Shown: positions 26,493-35,701, numbered from the stretch's first letter. The stretch is DNA of 45,465 nucleotides from an uncultured Lachnospiraceae bacterium (GCA_902774125.1 CACYHD010000016.1:1-45465); one strand, 5' to 3'. The notes: generated by a model not told the origin, from the letters alone. Program-made: numbers and translations.

Positions 26493-26501
26493 TGCTAAAA
26501 T
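26493..26501 (+). promoter_or_regulatory. Possible second argC promoter (extended -10)
   Basis: TGCTAAAAT is an extended -10 (TGnTAAAAT) without a clear -35. It would start near 26508. The same TGTGCTAAAAT string precedes holA. Confidence 0.35.
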
Positions 26502-26589
26502 AGAAAAGATGCATTTTAATAAGAAATAATGTAAGCCCGCCGCTAGCTTTGGGCTGGAACACGGGCGATACTAATGTTTGGAGGCAGAA

Positions 26590-27630
26590 ATGATTAAAGT
26601 AGGAATAATCGGTTCTACAGGTTATGCTGGAGCAGAGATTGCAAAAATAATAAAGAATCATCCGGAGGCAGAAGTTGTTTGGTATGGTTCTAGAAGTTAT
26701 GAAGGAGAAAAGTTTTCTTCTATATATAAGAACTTTTATGAATTAGTGGACGATGATTGTCTAGGTGACGACATTGAAAAGTTGGCTGATGAGGTTGATG
26801 TTATTTTTACAGCAACTCCACAGGGACTTTGTTCACAAATAGTTAATGAAGATATTTTGAAGAAAGTTAAGATTGTAGATCTTAGCGCAGACTTCAGAAT
26901 CAAAGATGTGAATACATATGAGAAGTGGTACGGCCTAAAACATGGCAGTCCTGAATTTATTGAAGAGGCTGTTTATGGTTTGTGCGAGGTTAACAGAGAC
27001 AAGGTTAAGAATGCCCGTCTTGTTGCCAACCCAGGTTGCTACACATCATGCAGTATTCTTTCTATATATCCTTTGGCTAAGGAGGGCTTGATTGATGCTA
27101 AGTCAATTATTGTCGATGCCAAGTCAGGAACATCAGGTGCAGGTAGAGGTGCCAAGGTTGCCAATCTGTTTTGTGAGGTTAACGAAAACATTAAGGCATA
27201 CGGCGTAACAACTCACAGACATACACCAGAGATTGAAGAGCAGCTAGGATATGCGGCTGGCGAAGATGTTGTGATCAACTTTACTCCACATCTTGTGCCA
27301 ATGCAGAGAGGCATTCTTGTTACTGCATATGCCAATCTTACTAAGGATGTTACTTACGATGAGGTCAAAAAAATATATGACAAGTACTACAAGGATGAGA
27401 AGTTTATAAGAGTTTTGGACAAGGATGTTTGTCCTGAAACTAGATGGGTGTCTGGAAGTAATTATGTTGATGTCAACTTTAAGATTGACGAGAGAACAGG
27501 AAGAATTGTTATTATGGGTGCTCTTGATAATTTGTTTAAGGGTGCAGCAGGCCAGGCAGTTCAGAATATGAATATTTTGTTTGGTCTTCCAGAGGACATG
27601 GGAATTGATTTGATTCCGGGTGTTCTATAA
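26590..27630 (+). CDS. argC: N-acetyl-gamma-glutamyl-phosphate reductase
   Basis: ArgC reduces N-acetylglutamyl phosphate to the semialdehyde with NADPH, step three of ornithine synthesis. The 346-residue protein opens with the nucleotide-binding GIIGSTGYAGAE; the catalytic Cys150 lies in ANPGCYTSC and the substrate region THRHTPEIEEQL follows. GGAGG (26580-26584) fixes ATG 26590; a TTG at 26578 overlaps that site. It leads argC-argJ-argB-argD. Confidence 0.97.
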   Translation: MIKVGIIGSTGYAGAEIAKIIKNHPEAEVVWYGSRSYEGEKFSSIYKNFYELVDDDCLGDDIEKLADEVDVIFTATPQGLCSQIVNEDILKKVKIVDLSADFRIKDVNTYEKWYGLKHGSPEFIEEAVYGLCEVNRDKVKNARLVANPGCYTSCSILSIYPLAKEGLIDAKSIIVDAKSGTSGAGRGAKVANLFCEVNENIKAYGVTTHRHTPEIEEQLGYAAGEDVVINFTPHLVPMQRGILVTAYANLTKDVTYDEVKKIYDKYYKDEKFIRVLDKDVCPETRWVSGSNYVDVNFKIDERTGRIVIMGALDNLFKGAAGQAVQNMNILFGLPEDMGIDLIPGVL

Positions 27631-27668
27631 TAGATGCTTACATATAATTTTTTTAGGAAGGTAATAAT

Positions 27669-28892
27669 ATGGTATACGAAATAGAAGGAGGCGTGAACGC
27701 TGCTGTTGGTTTTTCATCAATGGGTGTTCATGCAGGAATAAAAAAAGCAAAACGTGATATGGCAATGATTTTTAGCCGCGTACCTTGTGTGGCAGCTGGA
27801 ACATTTACAACTAATGTAGTTAAAGCTGCGCCTGTAATTTATGATAGAGATACTATTTATGAGAATGATTACGCTCAGGCTATCGTAATTAACAGTGGTG
27901 TTGCCAATGCTTGTACTGGCGAGGAAGGCATGAAGTATTGCAAGGATATGGCAGCGGCTACAGCTAAGGCTCTAGATATTAAACCAACAGATGTATTAGT
28001 TGCATCTACAGGTGTTATCGGACAGCAGCTACCTATGGATAAGATTCAGACAGGTATCGATATGCTTTCGTTCACACTAGATAGCAGTGAGGAGGGAGCG
28101 CATCTTGCAGCAGAAGCTATTATGACTACAGATACAATGCCTAAGGAAATTGCTTACGAGTTCAGAGTGGCTGGCAAGCAGTGTCGTATAGGTGGTATGT
28201 GCAAGGGTTCAGGAATGATTCACCCTAATATGTGCACAATGCTTTCTTTTATTACAACTGATGTAAGTATTACTAAGGAGCTATTGTACGAAGCGCTTAG
28301 TGAAAACATTAAGGACACATACAATATGGTGTCAGTAGATGGTGATACATCAACTAACGATACAGTATTGCTTTTGGCTAACGGTATGGCCGAAAACAAA
28401 ACTATCGATGAAAAAAATGATGATTATTATGCATTTGTTGAGGCACTAAATGCAGTAAATACATATTTGTGCAAGTGCATCGCTGGAGACGGCGAGGGAG
28501 CAACAGCTCTTCTTGAAGTAAAGGTTAATAATACTGCAACTAAGGATGATGCTATTACACTTGCCAAGTCAGTATGTACATCAAGCCTTGTAAAAACAGC
28601 AATATGCGGACACGATGCTAACTGGGGTAGAATTATGTGCGCGCTAGGATATGCAGGTGTTGACTTTGATCCTAACTTGATCGACATTTCATTCCACAGC
28701 AAAGCAGGTAGAATCGAGATTGTACACAACGGTATTTCTACAGGCTACAGTGAGGAAAAGGCTACAGAAATTTTGTCAGAGGATGCGGTTACACTAATTA
28801 TTGATATGAAGTGCGGCGATGCTTCGGCAGTTGCATGGGGCTGCGACCTAACACATGATTACATTAGCATTAATGCAGATTATAGAAGTTAA
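27669..28892 (+). CDS. argJ: Bifunctional ornithine acetyltransferase / N-acetylglutamate synthase
   Basis: ArgJ recycles the acetyl group from N-acetylornithine to glutamate, and in bifunctional forms also uses acetyl-CoA. The 407-residue precursor normally cleaves itself before a Thr in GSGMIHPNMATML; here the motif reads MCTML, with Thr190 kept and Cys189 in place of the usual Ala. ASTGVIGQQLPM forms the oxyanion site, and ICGHDANWGRI and the C-terminal end are typical. It lies 38 bases after argC. No argA is visible, so the bifunctional form is likely. Confidence 0.96.
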   Translation: MVYEIEGGVNAAVGFSSMGVHAGIKKAKRDMAMIFSRVPCVAAGTFTTNVVKAAPVIYDRDTIYENDYAQAIVINSGVANACTGEEGMKYCKDMAAATAKALDIKPTDVLVASTGVIGQQLPMDKIQTGIDMLSFTLDSSEEGAHLAAEAIMTTDTMPKEIAYEFRVAGKQCRIGGMCKGSGMIHPNMCTMLSFITTDVSITKELLYEALSENIKDTYNMVSVDGDTSTNDTVLLLANGMAENKTIDEKNDDYYAFVEALNAVNTYLCKCIAGDGEGATALLEVKVNNTATKDDAITLAKSVCTSSLVKTAICGHDANWGRIMCALGYAGVDFDPNLIDISFHSKAGRIEIVHNGISTGYSEEKATEILSEDAVTLIIDMKCGDASAVAWGCDLTHDYISINADYRS

Positions 28893-28910
28893 TAATAAGA
28901 GGTAAAAGAT

Positions 28911-29825
28911 ATGATAATGAAGGGCAAAAAAGATATAGGAATGGAATCTTTGATAGAGAAAGGTGACGTGCTAATCGAGGCACTTCCTTACATCCAAAGA
29001 TTTAACAGAAAAATAATCGTAGTTAAGTACGGCGGAAGCGCTATGCTTGACGAGGACTTTATGACTAACGTTGTACAGGATATAACATTGCTCAAGCTAG
29101 TTGGTTTCAAGCCTATTATCGTTCACGGTGGCGGAAAAGCTATTAGTGCTCACATTGACAAGCTAGGCATGGAGACACAGTTCATCAACGGCTTGCGTGT
29201 TACAGATGCTGATACATTGGATGCTGCTGAGATGGTTCTCAACAGCGTTAACAAGCGTCTTGTACAGATGGTAGAAAAGCTAGGCGTTAGGGCTATTGGT
29301 ATAAGCGGTAAGGACGGCAACCTACTTAATGTAGAAAAGAAAATGTCAGATGGTGCTGACATTGGTTTTGTGGGCGATGTGAAAAAAGTTGATGCTAGCA
29401 TATTGCTAGATCTTCTAGAAAAAGATTTCTTACCAATTGTTTGTCCTATCGGATTGGATGATGACTACAATGGTTACAATATCAATGCTGATGATGCAGC
29501 AAGCGCAATTGCCAAGGCAGTAAAGGCTGAGAAGTTAGCGTTTTTGACTGACACTGAAGGCGTATATATGGATATTGATGACAGCGGTTCGGTTATCTCA
29601 GAAATGACAGTTTCTGAGGCTGAAGCTCTAATCGAAGATGGAACTATTGCCGGAGGTATGATTCCTAAGATTCAAAACTGCATCAACGCAATCGAAAACG
29701 GCGTTTCAAGAGTCCATATATTAGATGGTAGAATTCCTCACAGTATTTTGCTTGAGATTTTTACTAACAAGGGTATTGGAACAGCTCTTCTCAACGATGG
29801 AGATGAGAAGTTTTACAAGAACTAA
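28911..29825 (+). CDS. argB: Acetylglutamate kinase
   Basis: ArgB phosphorylates N-acetylglutamate, usually the controlled step in cyclic-pathway organisms. The 304-residue protein shows VVKYGGSAM, HGGGKAIS, the NADDAASAIAKA segment and GGMIPKIQNC. An N-terminal helix of about 30 residues (LIEALPYIQRF) precedes the kinase core; in this family that helix marks hexameric, arginine-inhibited enzymes, so feedback inhibition is inferred. GAGG at 28899-28902 supports ATG 28911, with an in-frame ATG two codons later. Confidence 0.96.
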   Translation: MIMKGKKDIGMESLIEKGDVLIEALPYIQRFNRKIIVVKYGGSAMLDEDFMTNVVQDITLLKLVGFKPIIVHGGGKAISAHIDKLGMETQFINGLRVTDADTLDAAEMVLNSVNKRLVQMVEKLGVRAIGISGKDGNLLNVEKKMSDGADIGFVGDVKKVDASILLDLLEKDFLPIVCPIGLDDDYNGYNINADDAASAIAKAVKAEKLAFLTDTEGVYMDIDDSGSVISEMTVSEAEALIEDGTIAGGMIPKIQNCINAIENGVSRVHILDGRIPHSILLEIFTNKGIGTALLNDGDEKFYKN

Positions 29826-29870
29826 TTATATAGTAGATATTAATTCGCTAGAATTATTAGGAGTGTAGAT

Positions 29871-31067
29871 ATGAGTGATATTAAACAGACAGCAGAGCAG
29901 TACATAGTACATACATATAATCGCTTTCAGATTGTTTTGGAAAGCGGAGAGGGCGTGCACCTTTATGATGAGGAAGGCAAAAAATATTTGGATTTTGCTG
30001 CAGGAATAGGCGTGTGCTCGCTTGGTTATGGCAATGCTAAGTTAACTAACACTATTAAAAACCAGGTTAATCAACTTATGCATACATCTAATTTGTTTTA
30101 TACTGCACCAAGTGCTAATGCGGCCAAAAAGCTAGTTGAGTCAACTGGACTTTGTAAAGCGTTTTTTACAAACAGCGGCGCTGAGGCTATTGAAGGTGCG
30201 CTTAAGATGGCCAAGAGATATGCATACGACAAGAGTGCTGAAAAAGAAAATGGTGAGTACAGCAAAGGTTACGAAATTATTGCAATGAATCATTCTTTCC
30301 ATGGCCGTACAAAAGGTGCTTTGGAAATTACAGGTACAGAAAACTACAGAAAGCCATTTGGCCCTAATATAGATGATGTGAAGTTCGCTGAGTTTAACAA
30401 CCTTGATAGTGTTAAGTCACTAGTGAGTGACAAAACATGTGCTATTATTTTTGAATGCGTTCAAGGTGAAGGTGGTATTACACCAGCGACTGAAGAGTTT
30501 GTTAAAGGTGTAAGAGAACTTTGTGATGAAAAAGATATTGTTATGATTTGCGACGAGGTTCAGTGTGGTATGGGTCGTACAGGTAAGATGTGGGCGTTCC
30601 AACATTACGGTGTGAAGCCTGACATTATTACAACTGCCAAGGCTCTAGGCTGCGGCGTGCCGGTTGGTGCTTTCGTGGCTGGCGACAAGTGCAAGGACAG
30701 TCTTGTTCCTGGAGATCACGGTACAACATACGGTGGCAATCCGCTTGTTACAGCAGCAGTTAATACTGTTTTTGACATCTATGAGGATGAAAAAATCGTT
30801 GATCACGCTGAGAAGATGGGCCAGTATTTGAGAAGTAAGTTAGAAAAAATAGCTGAGGCTAAGGACTCTGTCAAACTAGTTCGAGGCAAAGGTTTGATGC
30901 AAGGTCTTGTCCTTGATGTGCCGGTTGGCGATGTTGTCAACAAGGCTATTGAGAAAGGCTTGCTAGTTATATCTGCTGGCGGTAATGTGTTAAGAATGCT
31001 TCCTCCGCTAATTGTCACAGAGGAAGATATTGACTGGGCCGTTTCGGTTTTGGATGAAATATTATAA
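29871..31067 (+). CDS. argD: Acetylornithine aminotransferase
   Basis: This class III PLP aminotransferase converts N-acetylglutamate semialdehyde to N-acetylornithine with glutamate. The 398 residues include the phosphate-binding NSGAEAIEGALK, FHGRTKGAL, CDEVQCGMGRTGKMWAF and PLP Lys257 in TTAKALGCGVPVGAF. It is the last arg gene here. argF and argH are not in the window. An L,D-transpeptidase gene follows after 15 bases, without a terminator between, so the arg operon may run into it. Confidence 0.96.
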   Translation: MSDIKQTAEQYIVHTYNRFQIVLESGEGVHLYDEEGKKYLDFAAGIGVCSLGYGNAKLTNTIKNQVNQLMHTSNLFYTAPSANAAKKLVESTGLCKAFFTNSGAEAIEGALKMAKRYAYDKSAEKENGEYSKGYEIIAMNHSFHGRTKGALEITGTENYRKPFGPNIDDVKFAEFNNLDSVKSLVSDKTCAIIFECVQGEGGITPATEEFVKGVRELCDEKDIVMICDEVQCGMGRTGKMWAFQHYGVKPDIITTAKALGCGVPVGAFVAGDKCKDSLVPGDHGTTYGGNPLVTAAVNTVFDIYEDEKIVDHAEKMGQYLRSKLEKIAEAKDSVKLVRGKGLMQGLVLDVPVGDVVNKAIEKGLLVISAGGNVLRMLPPLIVTEEDIDWAVSVLDEIL

Positions 31068-31082
31068 GGAGATTTTTGGTCG

Positions 31083-32342
31083 GTGAGTAAGAGCAAAAAG
31101 AAGATTATTATATGTGCAAGTGTTGGCGTTGCTGTTGTTGCTATTGCAGTGACGCTTATTTGCGTTGGCATTTGGGGCAAGGTCAAAGTTAACGGTACAA
31201 TGCTTCGCAATACTCATTTGCAGCAGGATTATGATAAGCTCGTTCTCTCACAGCATTCAGTTTTTGTAGAAGACGAATACAATCGCTATATTACTTTTGA
31301 CAGAAATATATCACGTCTCAAAAATAGAAATATTTGGGACAAGATAATTGATACAATTACAAAGCGCAACAATGTAGTGAATGTCAAGTATAGTGTGGAT
31401 GAGCAGGGGCTCAAAAAGCAGATCAAAAAATACAATAGAGGTAACAAAAAACCTCACAATGCCAAGATTATAAAGGAAGACAGATTTTATACAATCAGAA
31501 GTGCCAGACTTGGCTCCAAAATTGATACGAAAGCTTTGATCAAAGAGCTTCACAAATATGCAGAGGATATTTCGATATATCAGTTTTTGAAAAAGCCTAA
31601 GGTGCTAGATAAAGACTTGCTTCCTCTTGTGAAGAAGCTTAACAAACCACTCGAGTGGCATATAACATACCGCAATGGCGCAGAGATTAGACTTAATGTA
31701 GATGCGGTAAAACTTGTAAAGGGCAAGGTGAAGATTAACGACGAGAAGCTTCGAGATATTATGTATGATGCTCTTGGCACATACGATACAATCGGCCAAA
31801 AGTGGAAGTTCAAGGACCACAAAGGACGTCAGTGTGAGGTTGAAGGTGGAACATGGGGTTCTACAATTAATTACGAAGAAGAAGTTGACTTTGTCAACAA
31901 GTCTTATGCGGCCAAAAAAAGTTACGATAACAGAAAACCATTTTTGCTCAGAGAATCACCAGATAAGTTTACTGAAACAATGATTGAGGTGAGCATCGAA
32001 AAACAGCATTTGTGGATGTACAAGGGCAAAAAGAAAATAATGCACTCTGCAGTTGTTACAGGTCTTCCAAAAAAAGGTAGAAGTACACCAAAAGGCGTTT
32101 TTTATATAACAGAGCGCAAGCCGGGCAAGTACCTAAAAGGAAGAGGCTATAAGACATGGGTCGATTACTGGATGCGACTTACTGATTCGGGCGTTGGACT
32201 TCACGATGCACCATGGCAACCTTATTTTGGCAAGAAGCGTTATTTGACTGGCGGATCGCACGGATGCATCAATTTGCCGGCTGATTTTGCCAAGAAGATT
32301 TACGGTAAGACTAAGTACGGAATGACAGTTGTTATACATTAA
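31083..32342 (+). CDS. Membrane-anchored L,D-transpeptidase (YkuD family)
   Basis: L,D-transpeptidases make 3-3 peptidoglycan cross-links or attach proteins to the wall, using a Cys. The 419-residue protein starts with GTG 31083 (AAGGAG 11 bases upstream), has an N-terminal membrane anchor (about 8-30), a long domain probably of the PG_binding_4 type (about 35-290), and a C-terminal YkuD domain with catalytic Cys395 and His393 in GGSHGCINLP. LRESPDKF and TPKGVFYITERK are family features. It is a single-pass protein with an outside catalytic domain. Its proximity to argD suggests readthrough rather than functional linkage. Confidence 0.92.
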   Translation: MSKSKKKIIICASVGVAVVAIAVTLICVGIWGKVKVNGTMLRNTHLQQDYDKLVLSQHSVFVEDEYNRYITFDRNISRLKNRNIWDKIIDTITKRNNVVNVKYSVDEQGLKKQIKKYNRGNKKPHNAKIIKEDRFYTIRSARLGSKIDTKALIKELHKYAEDISIYQFLKKPKVLDKDLLPLVKKLNKPLEWHITYRNGAEIRLNVDAVKLVKGKVKINDEKLRDIMYDALGTYDTIGQKWKFKDHKGRQCEVEGGTWGSTINYEEEVDFVNKSYAAKKSYDNRKPFLLRESPDKFTETMIEVSIEKQHLWMYKGKKKIMHSAVVTGLPKKGRSTPKGVFYITERKPGKYLKGRGYKTWVDYWMRLTDSGVGLHDAPWQPYFGKKRYLTGGSHGCINLPADFAKKIYGKTKYGMTVVIH

Positions 32343-32347
32343 ATAAT

Positions 32348-32380
32348 AGGGCTATTATGATGTTCATAATAGCTCTTTTT
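32348..32380 (+). terminator. Terminator after the L,D-transpeptidase gene
   Basis: AGGGCTATTATGA (32348-32360), a TGT loop and TCATAATAGCTCT (32364-32376) pair over 13 bases with one G-U, followed by a T-run. Confidence 0.85.
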
Positions 32381-32462
32381 GTTTGCTGCCGGTTTATGAA
32401 TTTAGGCGGCCGGTTAATTAAAAAAAGTTTTGAATTACTTTAACAATATTTTATTAAATGAA

Positions 32463-32491
32463 TTGAAAAAACTTATGTTTTTTGATATTCT
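32463..32491 (+). promoter_or_regulatory. Promoter of the DUF1846 gene
   Basis: TTGAAA (32463-32468), 17 bases and TATTCT (32486-32491). The ATG follows 49 bases later. Confidence 0.6.
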
Positions 32492-32539
32492 ATATTCTGT
32501 TGTTTTTTTAAAACGGTGTGTCATTTGGAGGTTAGAAAA

Positions 32540-34024
32540 ATGAGAAAAATAGGCTTTGATAATGAGTTGTATATCAAAAAGCAAAAAGAACATATTTTGG
32601 AGAGAATCGAGGGTGCTAACGGCAAACTTTATCTAGAGTTCGGTGGCAAACTTTTTGACGATTATCATGCATCAAGAGTGTTGCCAGGATTCGATGTTAA
32701 TGCCAAAATTAAGCTTCTTCGCGAATTAAAGGATCAGGCAGAGATTATTTTTGTTATTTCTGCTGGAGATATAGAAAAAACTAAGATGAGAGCAGACCTT
32801 GGTATCACATATGATGAGGATGTTCTCAGACTTATTGACAATATTACTAAGCTAGGTATTGAAGTTAACAGTGTTGTTATCACAAGATACGCTGGACAGG
32901 TTGCAGCTGATGCATTTAGTGCTAAGCTTAATCAGCATGGAATCAAAAACTATTTCCATAAATCTATTGAAGGTTATCCTACAGATATCGATCATATTTG
33001 TAGCGAAAAAGGTTTTGGCGCAAACCCATACGTTGAGACAACTAAGCCTTTGGTAGTCGTTACAGCTCCAGGTCCAGGTAGCGGTAAGCTTGCAACATGC
33101 CTATCTCAGGTATATCATGAAACACAGAGAGGTATTCCTGCAGGTTATGCTAAGTTCGAGACTTTCCCAATTTGGAATATTCCACTTAACCATCCGGTTA
33201 ACTTGGCTTACGAAGCAGCTACTGCAGATCTTGACGACGTTAACATGATTGACCCATATCATCTAGAGGCATATGGCGAGACAACAGTTAACTACAACAG
33301 AGACGTTGAGGCTTTCCCTGTTGTTAAATCTACATTGGCTGAGATTTCTAACAGCAATTTTGATTACAAGAGTCCAACAGACATGGGCGTAAATATGGCA
33401 GGATATGCTATTTTTGACGACGAGGCAGTAAGCTATGCCAGCAAGCAGGAAGTTATAAGAAGATTTTTTGCTACTAAGTGTGGATACAGACAGGGTAAAG
33501 AGAAAAAGTCAGCTGTAGACAAAATCAAGCTTATTATGAAGAAACTTGACATTACACCAGATGACAGACCTGTTGTTGTTGCAGCCCTTAACAAGGAAAA
33601 AGAAGTTAATCTTCCAGCGGCAGCTATTGAACTTCCAGACGGAACAATCGTAACAGGTAAGGCCAGCGAACTAATGAGCGCTAGTTCTTCAGTAGTTCTT
33701 AACGCGATTAAGGCTATTACTAATATCGATGATGATCTAACACTTCTAACACCAATCATTCTAGAGCCAATTCTAGATATGAAGACTAATATATTAGGAA
33801 GCAGAAGCACAAAACTTGATCTTGGAGACGTTCTTACAGCTCTTTCAGTTTCAGGTGCAACAAACTCATTGGCAATTAAGGCAATGACAGGATTGGAAAA
33901 ACTAAGAGATTGCGATTTCCATTCAACACAGATGCTACAGGCAGGAGATGAGAGAGTGTTGAGAGAACTAGGTCTAAGAGCTACAAGCGAACCTATTTAT
34001 CCATCAACAGACTTGTTCTTCTAA
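32540..34024 (+). CDS. DUF1846 family protein
   Basis: This 494-residue cytoplasmic protein matches the DUF1846 family, widespread in Firmicutes and without firmly assigned function. Visible features are the N-terminal RKIGFDNELYIKKQ, KLYLEFGGKLFDDYHASRVLPGFD and a P-loop-like APGPGSGKLATC near residue 183, which suggests nucleotide binding. ATG 32540 is chosen since GGAGGTT precedes it; the longer frame from 32516 has no site. It is monocistronic, with its own promoter and terminator. Confidence 0.9.
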   Translation: MRKIGFDNELYIKKQKEHILERIEGANGKLYLEFGGKLFDDYHASRVLPGFDVNAKIKLLRELKDQAEIIFVISAGDIEKTKMRADLGITYDEDVLRLIDNITKLGIEVNSVVITRYAGQVAADAFSAKLNQHGIKNYFHKSIEGYPTDIDHICSEKGFGANPYVETTKPLVVVTAPGPGSGKLATCLSQVYHETQRGIPAGYAKFETFPIWNIPLNHPVNLAYEAATADLDDVNMIDPYHLEAYGETTVNYNRDVEAFPVVKSTLAEISNSNFDYKSPTDMGVNMAGYAIFDDEAVSYASKQEVIRRFFATKCGYRQGKEKKSAVDKIKLIMKKLDITPDDRPVVVAALNKEKEVNLPAAAIELPDGTIVTGKASELMSASSSVVLNAIKAITNIDDDLTLLTPIILEPILDMKTNILGSRSTKLDLGDVLTALSVSGATNSLAIKAMTGLEKLRDCDFHSTQMLQAGDERVLRELGLRATSEPIYPSTDLFF

Positions 34025-34052
34025 GGTCTGGCATAATAATATAAAAAGCTTT

Positions 34053-34081
34053 AAACGGTCGATTTTATCGGCCGTTTTTTT
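34053..34081 (+). terminator. Terminator of the DUF1846 gene
   Basis: AAACGGTCGAT (34053-34063), a TTT loop and ATCGGCCGTTT pair over 11 bases with one G-U, followed by further T. Confidence 0.85.
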
Positions 34082-34139
34082 ATTGCGTGTGAAAGTTTGT
34101 GGGAGTTTTTTTGATTATAAAAAAGGTTTTAAATAAGTG

Positions 34140-34168
34140 TTGACTGGAGGAGTTCATGGGAGTAAAAT
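34140..34168 (+). promoter_or_regulatory. Promoter of the Y-family polymerase gene
   Basis: TTGACT (34140-34145), 17 bases and TAAAAT (34163-34168) make a strong promoter. The predicted start near 34175 abuts the LexA box. Confidence 0.75.
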
Positions 34169-34176
34169 AAAAACAT

Positions 34177-34190
34177 CGAACAAGTGTTCG
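34177..34190. promoter_or_regulatory. LexA (SOS) operator
   Basis: CGAACAAGTGTTCG is a perfect-armed match to the Gram-positive LexA box (CGAAC-N4-GTTCG). It lies at the transcription start of a strong promoter, so LexA would block initiation until DNA damage. Confidence 0.88.
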
Positions 34191-34203
34191 CATGGAGAGT
34201 GAT

Positions 34204-35550
34204 ATGAAGAATAGAGTTTATATATGTATAGATTTGAAATCCTTCTATGCTTCTGTGGAGTGCGCTGAGAGAGGGCTAGATGCCATGACGACTAATCTTG
34301 TTGTGGCAGATCCTACCAGATCAGAGAAGACTATTTGTCTTGCAGTAACGCCGGCTATGAAGAAGCTGGGGGTCAAAAACAGATGTAGAGTTTTTGAAAT
34401 TCCTAAGTCCATCGATTATATAATGGCACCGCCTAGAATGCAGCTTTATATTGATTATTCCGCAGAAATATACGGGATTTATCTCAAGTATTTTTCTAAG
34501 GAAGACATTCATGTTTATTCAGTGGACGAGGCTTTTATTGATGTGACAGATTATGCTAGATTTTATGGTATTGGTCAGGAGGAGGCCTTAACTAAGGAGG
34601 CTGATGACATTACATATAAGGTTTACGAGGACCACGATATTGATTCGACAATGCTATTGGGGGCTAAGCGCCTGGGAATAATGCTTATGGACGAAATATT
34701 GGCAGAATTGGGCATTATGTCTTCCTGTGGCGTTGGTACTAACTTGTATCTAGCCAAGATTGCAATGGACATTATGGCCAAAAAATCTAGAGAGGGAATT
34801 GGTGTTTTGGATGAAGAACTTTACAGAAAACATTTGTGGGATCACAAGCCGCTCAATGATTTTTGGCGAGTGGGAGCTGGAACGGTTAGACGATTGGCTA
34901 GGTATGGAATTAATACGATGAGAGATATCGCTATGTGCGATGAAGATTTGCTTTATAAGATTTTTGGCATCGACGCAGAACTTCTTATTGATCACGCCTG
35001 GGGAAGAGAACCGGTTAGAATGAGTGATATTAAAAACTATAAGTCCCAAAACCACGGTTTGACCAATCAGCAGATTTTGCCCAAAAATTATAATTTCACA
35101 GATGCGTTGCTTATTGCCAAGGAGATGACAGATGTCTTGTGTTATGACCTGTTGGATAAACGGTTGGCTACAGACTCTATTACGATTTATGTGGGCTATG
35201 CCAATGAGTACGGTGTAGGTGGCGATAGGTGCAGTTCCACTCTTGGCAGCTATACTAGTTCCTACAATACTATTTCTAATGAGGTTGAAAAAATGTTTAG
35301 GCAATGTGCAGATACAAGCATTCCTATAAGAAGAATTGGAATATGGTTCAACAGAGTGAAGGAAGAGTGCTATCATCAATTTGATTTTTTTACTGATGCG
35401 GAACAAGTTGAAAAAGAAAGAAATATCCAAAAGGCAGCGCTTGCTATTAAGAAGCGCTGGGGTAAAAACGCCATACTTAGAGGAAGGGACCTAGATGATA
35501 ACGCCACAGCACAGGAACGCAATAATCAGATTGGAGGACACAAGGCATAA
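34204..35550 (+). CDS. SOS-inducible Y-family DNA polymerase (UvrX/UmuC-like)
   Basis: Y-family polymerases copy damaged DNA at the cost of accuracy. The 448-residue protein shows the catalytic ICIDLKSFYASVEC near the start and YSVDEAFIDVTDY, with acidic residues intact. The C-terminal little-finger region is of the UvrX/YqjW type found beside YolD genes rather than the chromosomal DinB type. ATG 34204 is preferred because GGAG lies six bases before it; the upstream ATG 34192 has no site. Expression should depend on LexA from the operator just upstream. The next gene begins one base beyond its stop. Confidence 0.93.
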   Translation: MKNRVYICIDLKSFYASVECAERGLDAMTTNLVVADPTRSEKTICLAVTPAMKKLGVKNRCRVFEIPKSIDYIMAPPRMQLYIDYSAEIYGIYLKYFSKEDIHVYSVDEAFIDVTDYARFYGIGQEEALTKEADDITYKVYEDHDIDSTMLLGAKRLGIMLMDEILAELGIMSSCGVGTNLYLAKIAMDIMAKKSREGIGVLDEELYRKHLWDHKPLNDFWRVGAGTVRRLARYGINTMRDIAMCDEDLLYKIFGIDAELLIDHAWGREPVRMSDIKNYKSQNHGLTNQQILPKNYNFTDALLIAKEMTDVLCYDLLDKRLATDSITIYVGYANEYGVGGDRCSSTLGSYTSSYNTISNEVEKMFRQCADTSIPIRRIGIWFNRVKEECYHQFDFFTDAEQVEKERNIQKAALAIKKRWGKNAILRGRDLDDNATAQERNNQIGGHKA

Positions 35551-35551
35551 T

Positions 35552-35701
35552 ATGAAAAAAAGAGTAAAAATGCCACTCAACCAGAGGGCTAAACAGTTCT
35601 TACCTTTTGCAGCTGTCAAAGGACATACAGAGGCGCTGCGTAAGATGGAAGAAAAAGTTGAAAAAGAAATGAATAAAAAGAATGAAAAATTTATGGAATA
35701 A
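35552..35701 (+). CDS. YolD-like small protein
   Basis: This 49-residue basic and helical protein (PLNQRAKQFLPFAAVKGH, then a charged MEEKVEKEMNKK coil) resembles YolD-like proteins, which occur next to UvrX/UmuC-type polymerases and may act as accessory subunits. GGAGG at 35533-35537 is rather distant (14 bases), with AAGG nearer. A longer frame from ATG 35495 would overlap the polymerase gene by 56 bases and is less likely. It shares the SOS transcript. Confidence 0.75.
   Translation: MKKRVKMPLNQRAKQFLPFAAVKGHTEALRKMEEKVEKEMNKKNEKFME

Larger units (their letters stand above)
26097..26589. promoter_or_regulatory. argG/argC divergent regulatory region (493 bases without a gene)
   Basis: This is the longest gene-free stretch. 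It holds two divergent promoters, three ARG-box-like sites and three copies of the 12-mer TGRTGTATATTA (26277-26288 inverted; 26343-26354 and 26374-26385 direct). The argG leader has hairpins GTTTGAT/ATCAAAC (26150-26172) and AGGAC/GTCCT (26127-26140). The argC leader has competing GC-rich stems (26534-26566) and a second possible promoter. No small gene is convincing. Confidence 0.75.
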
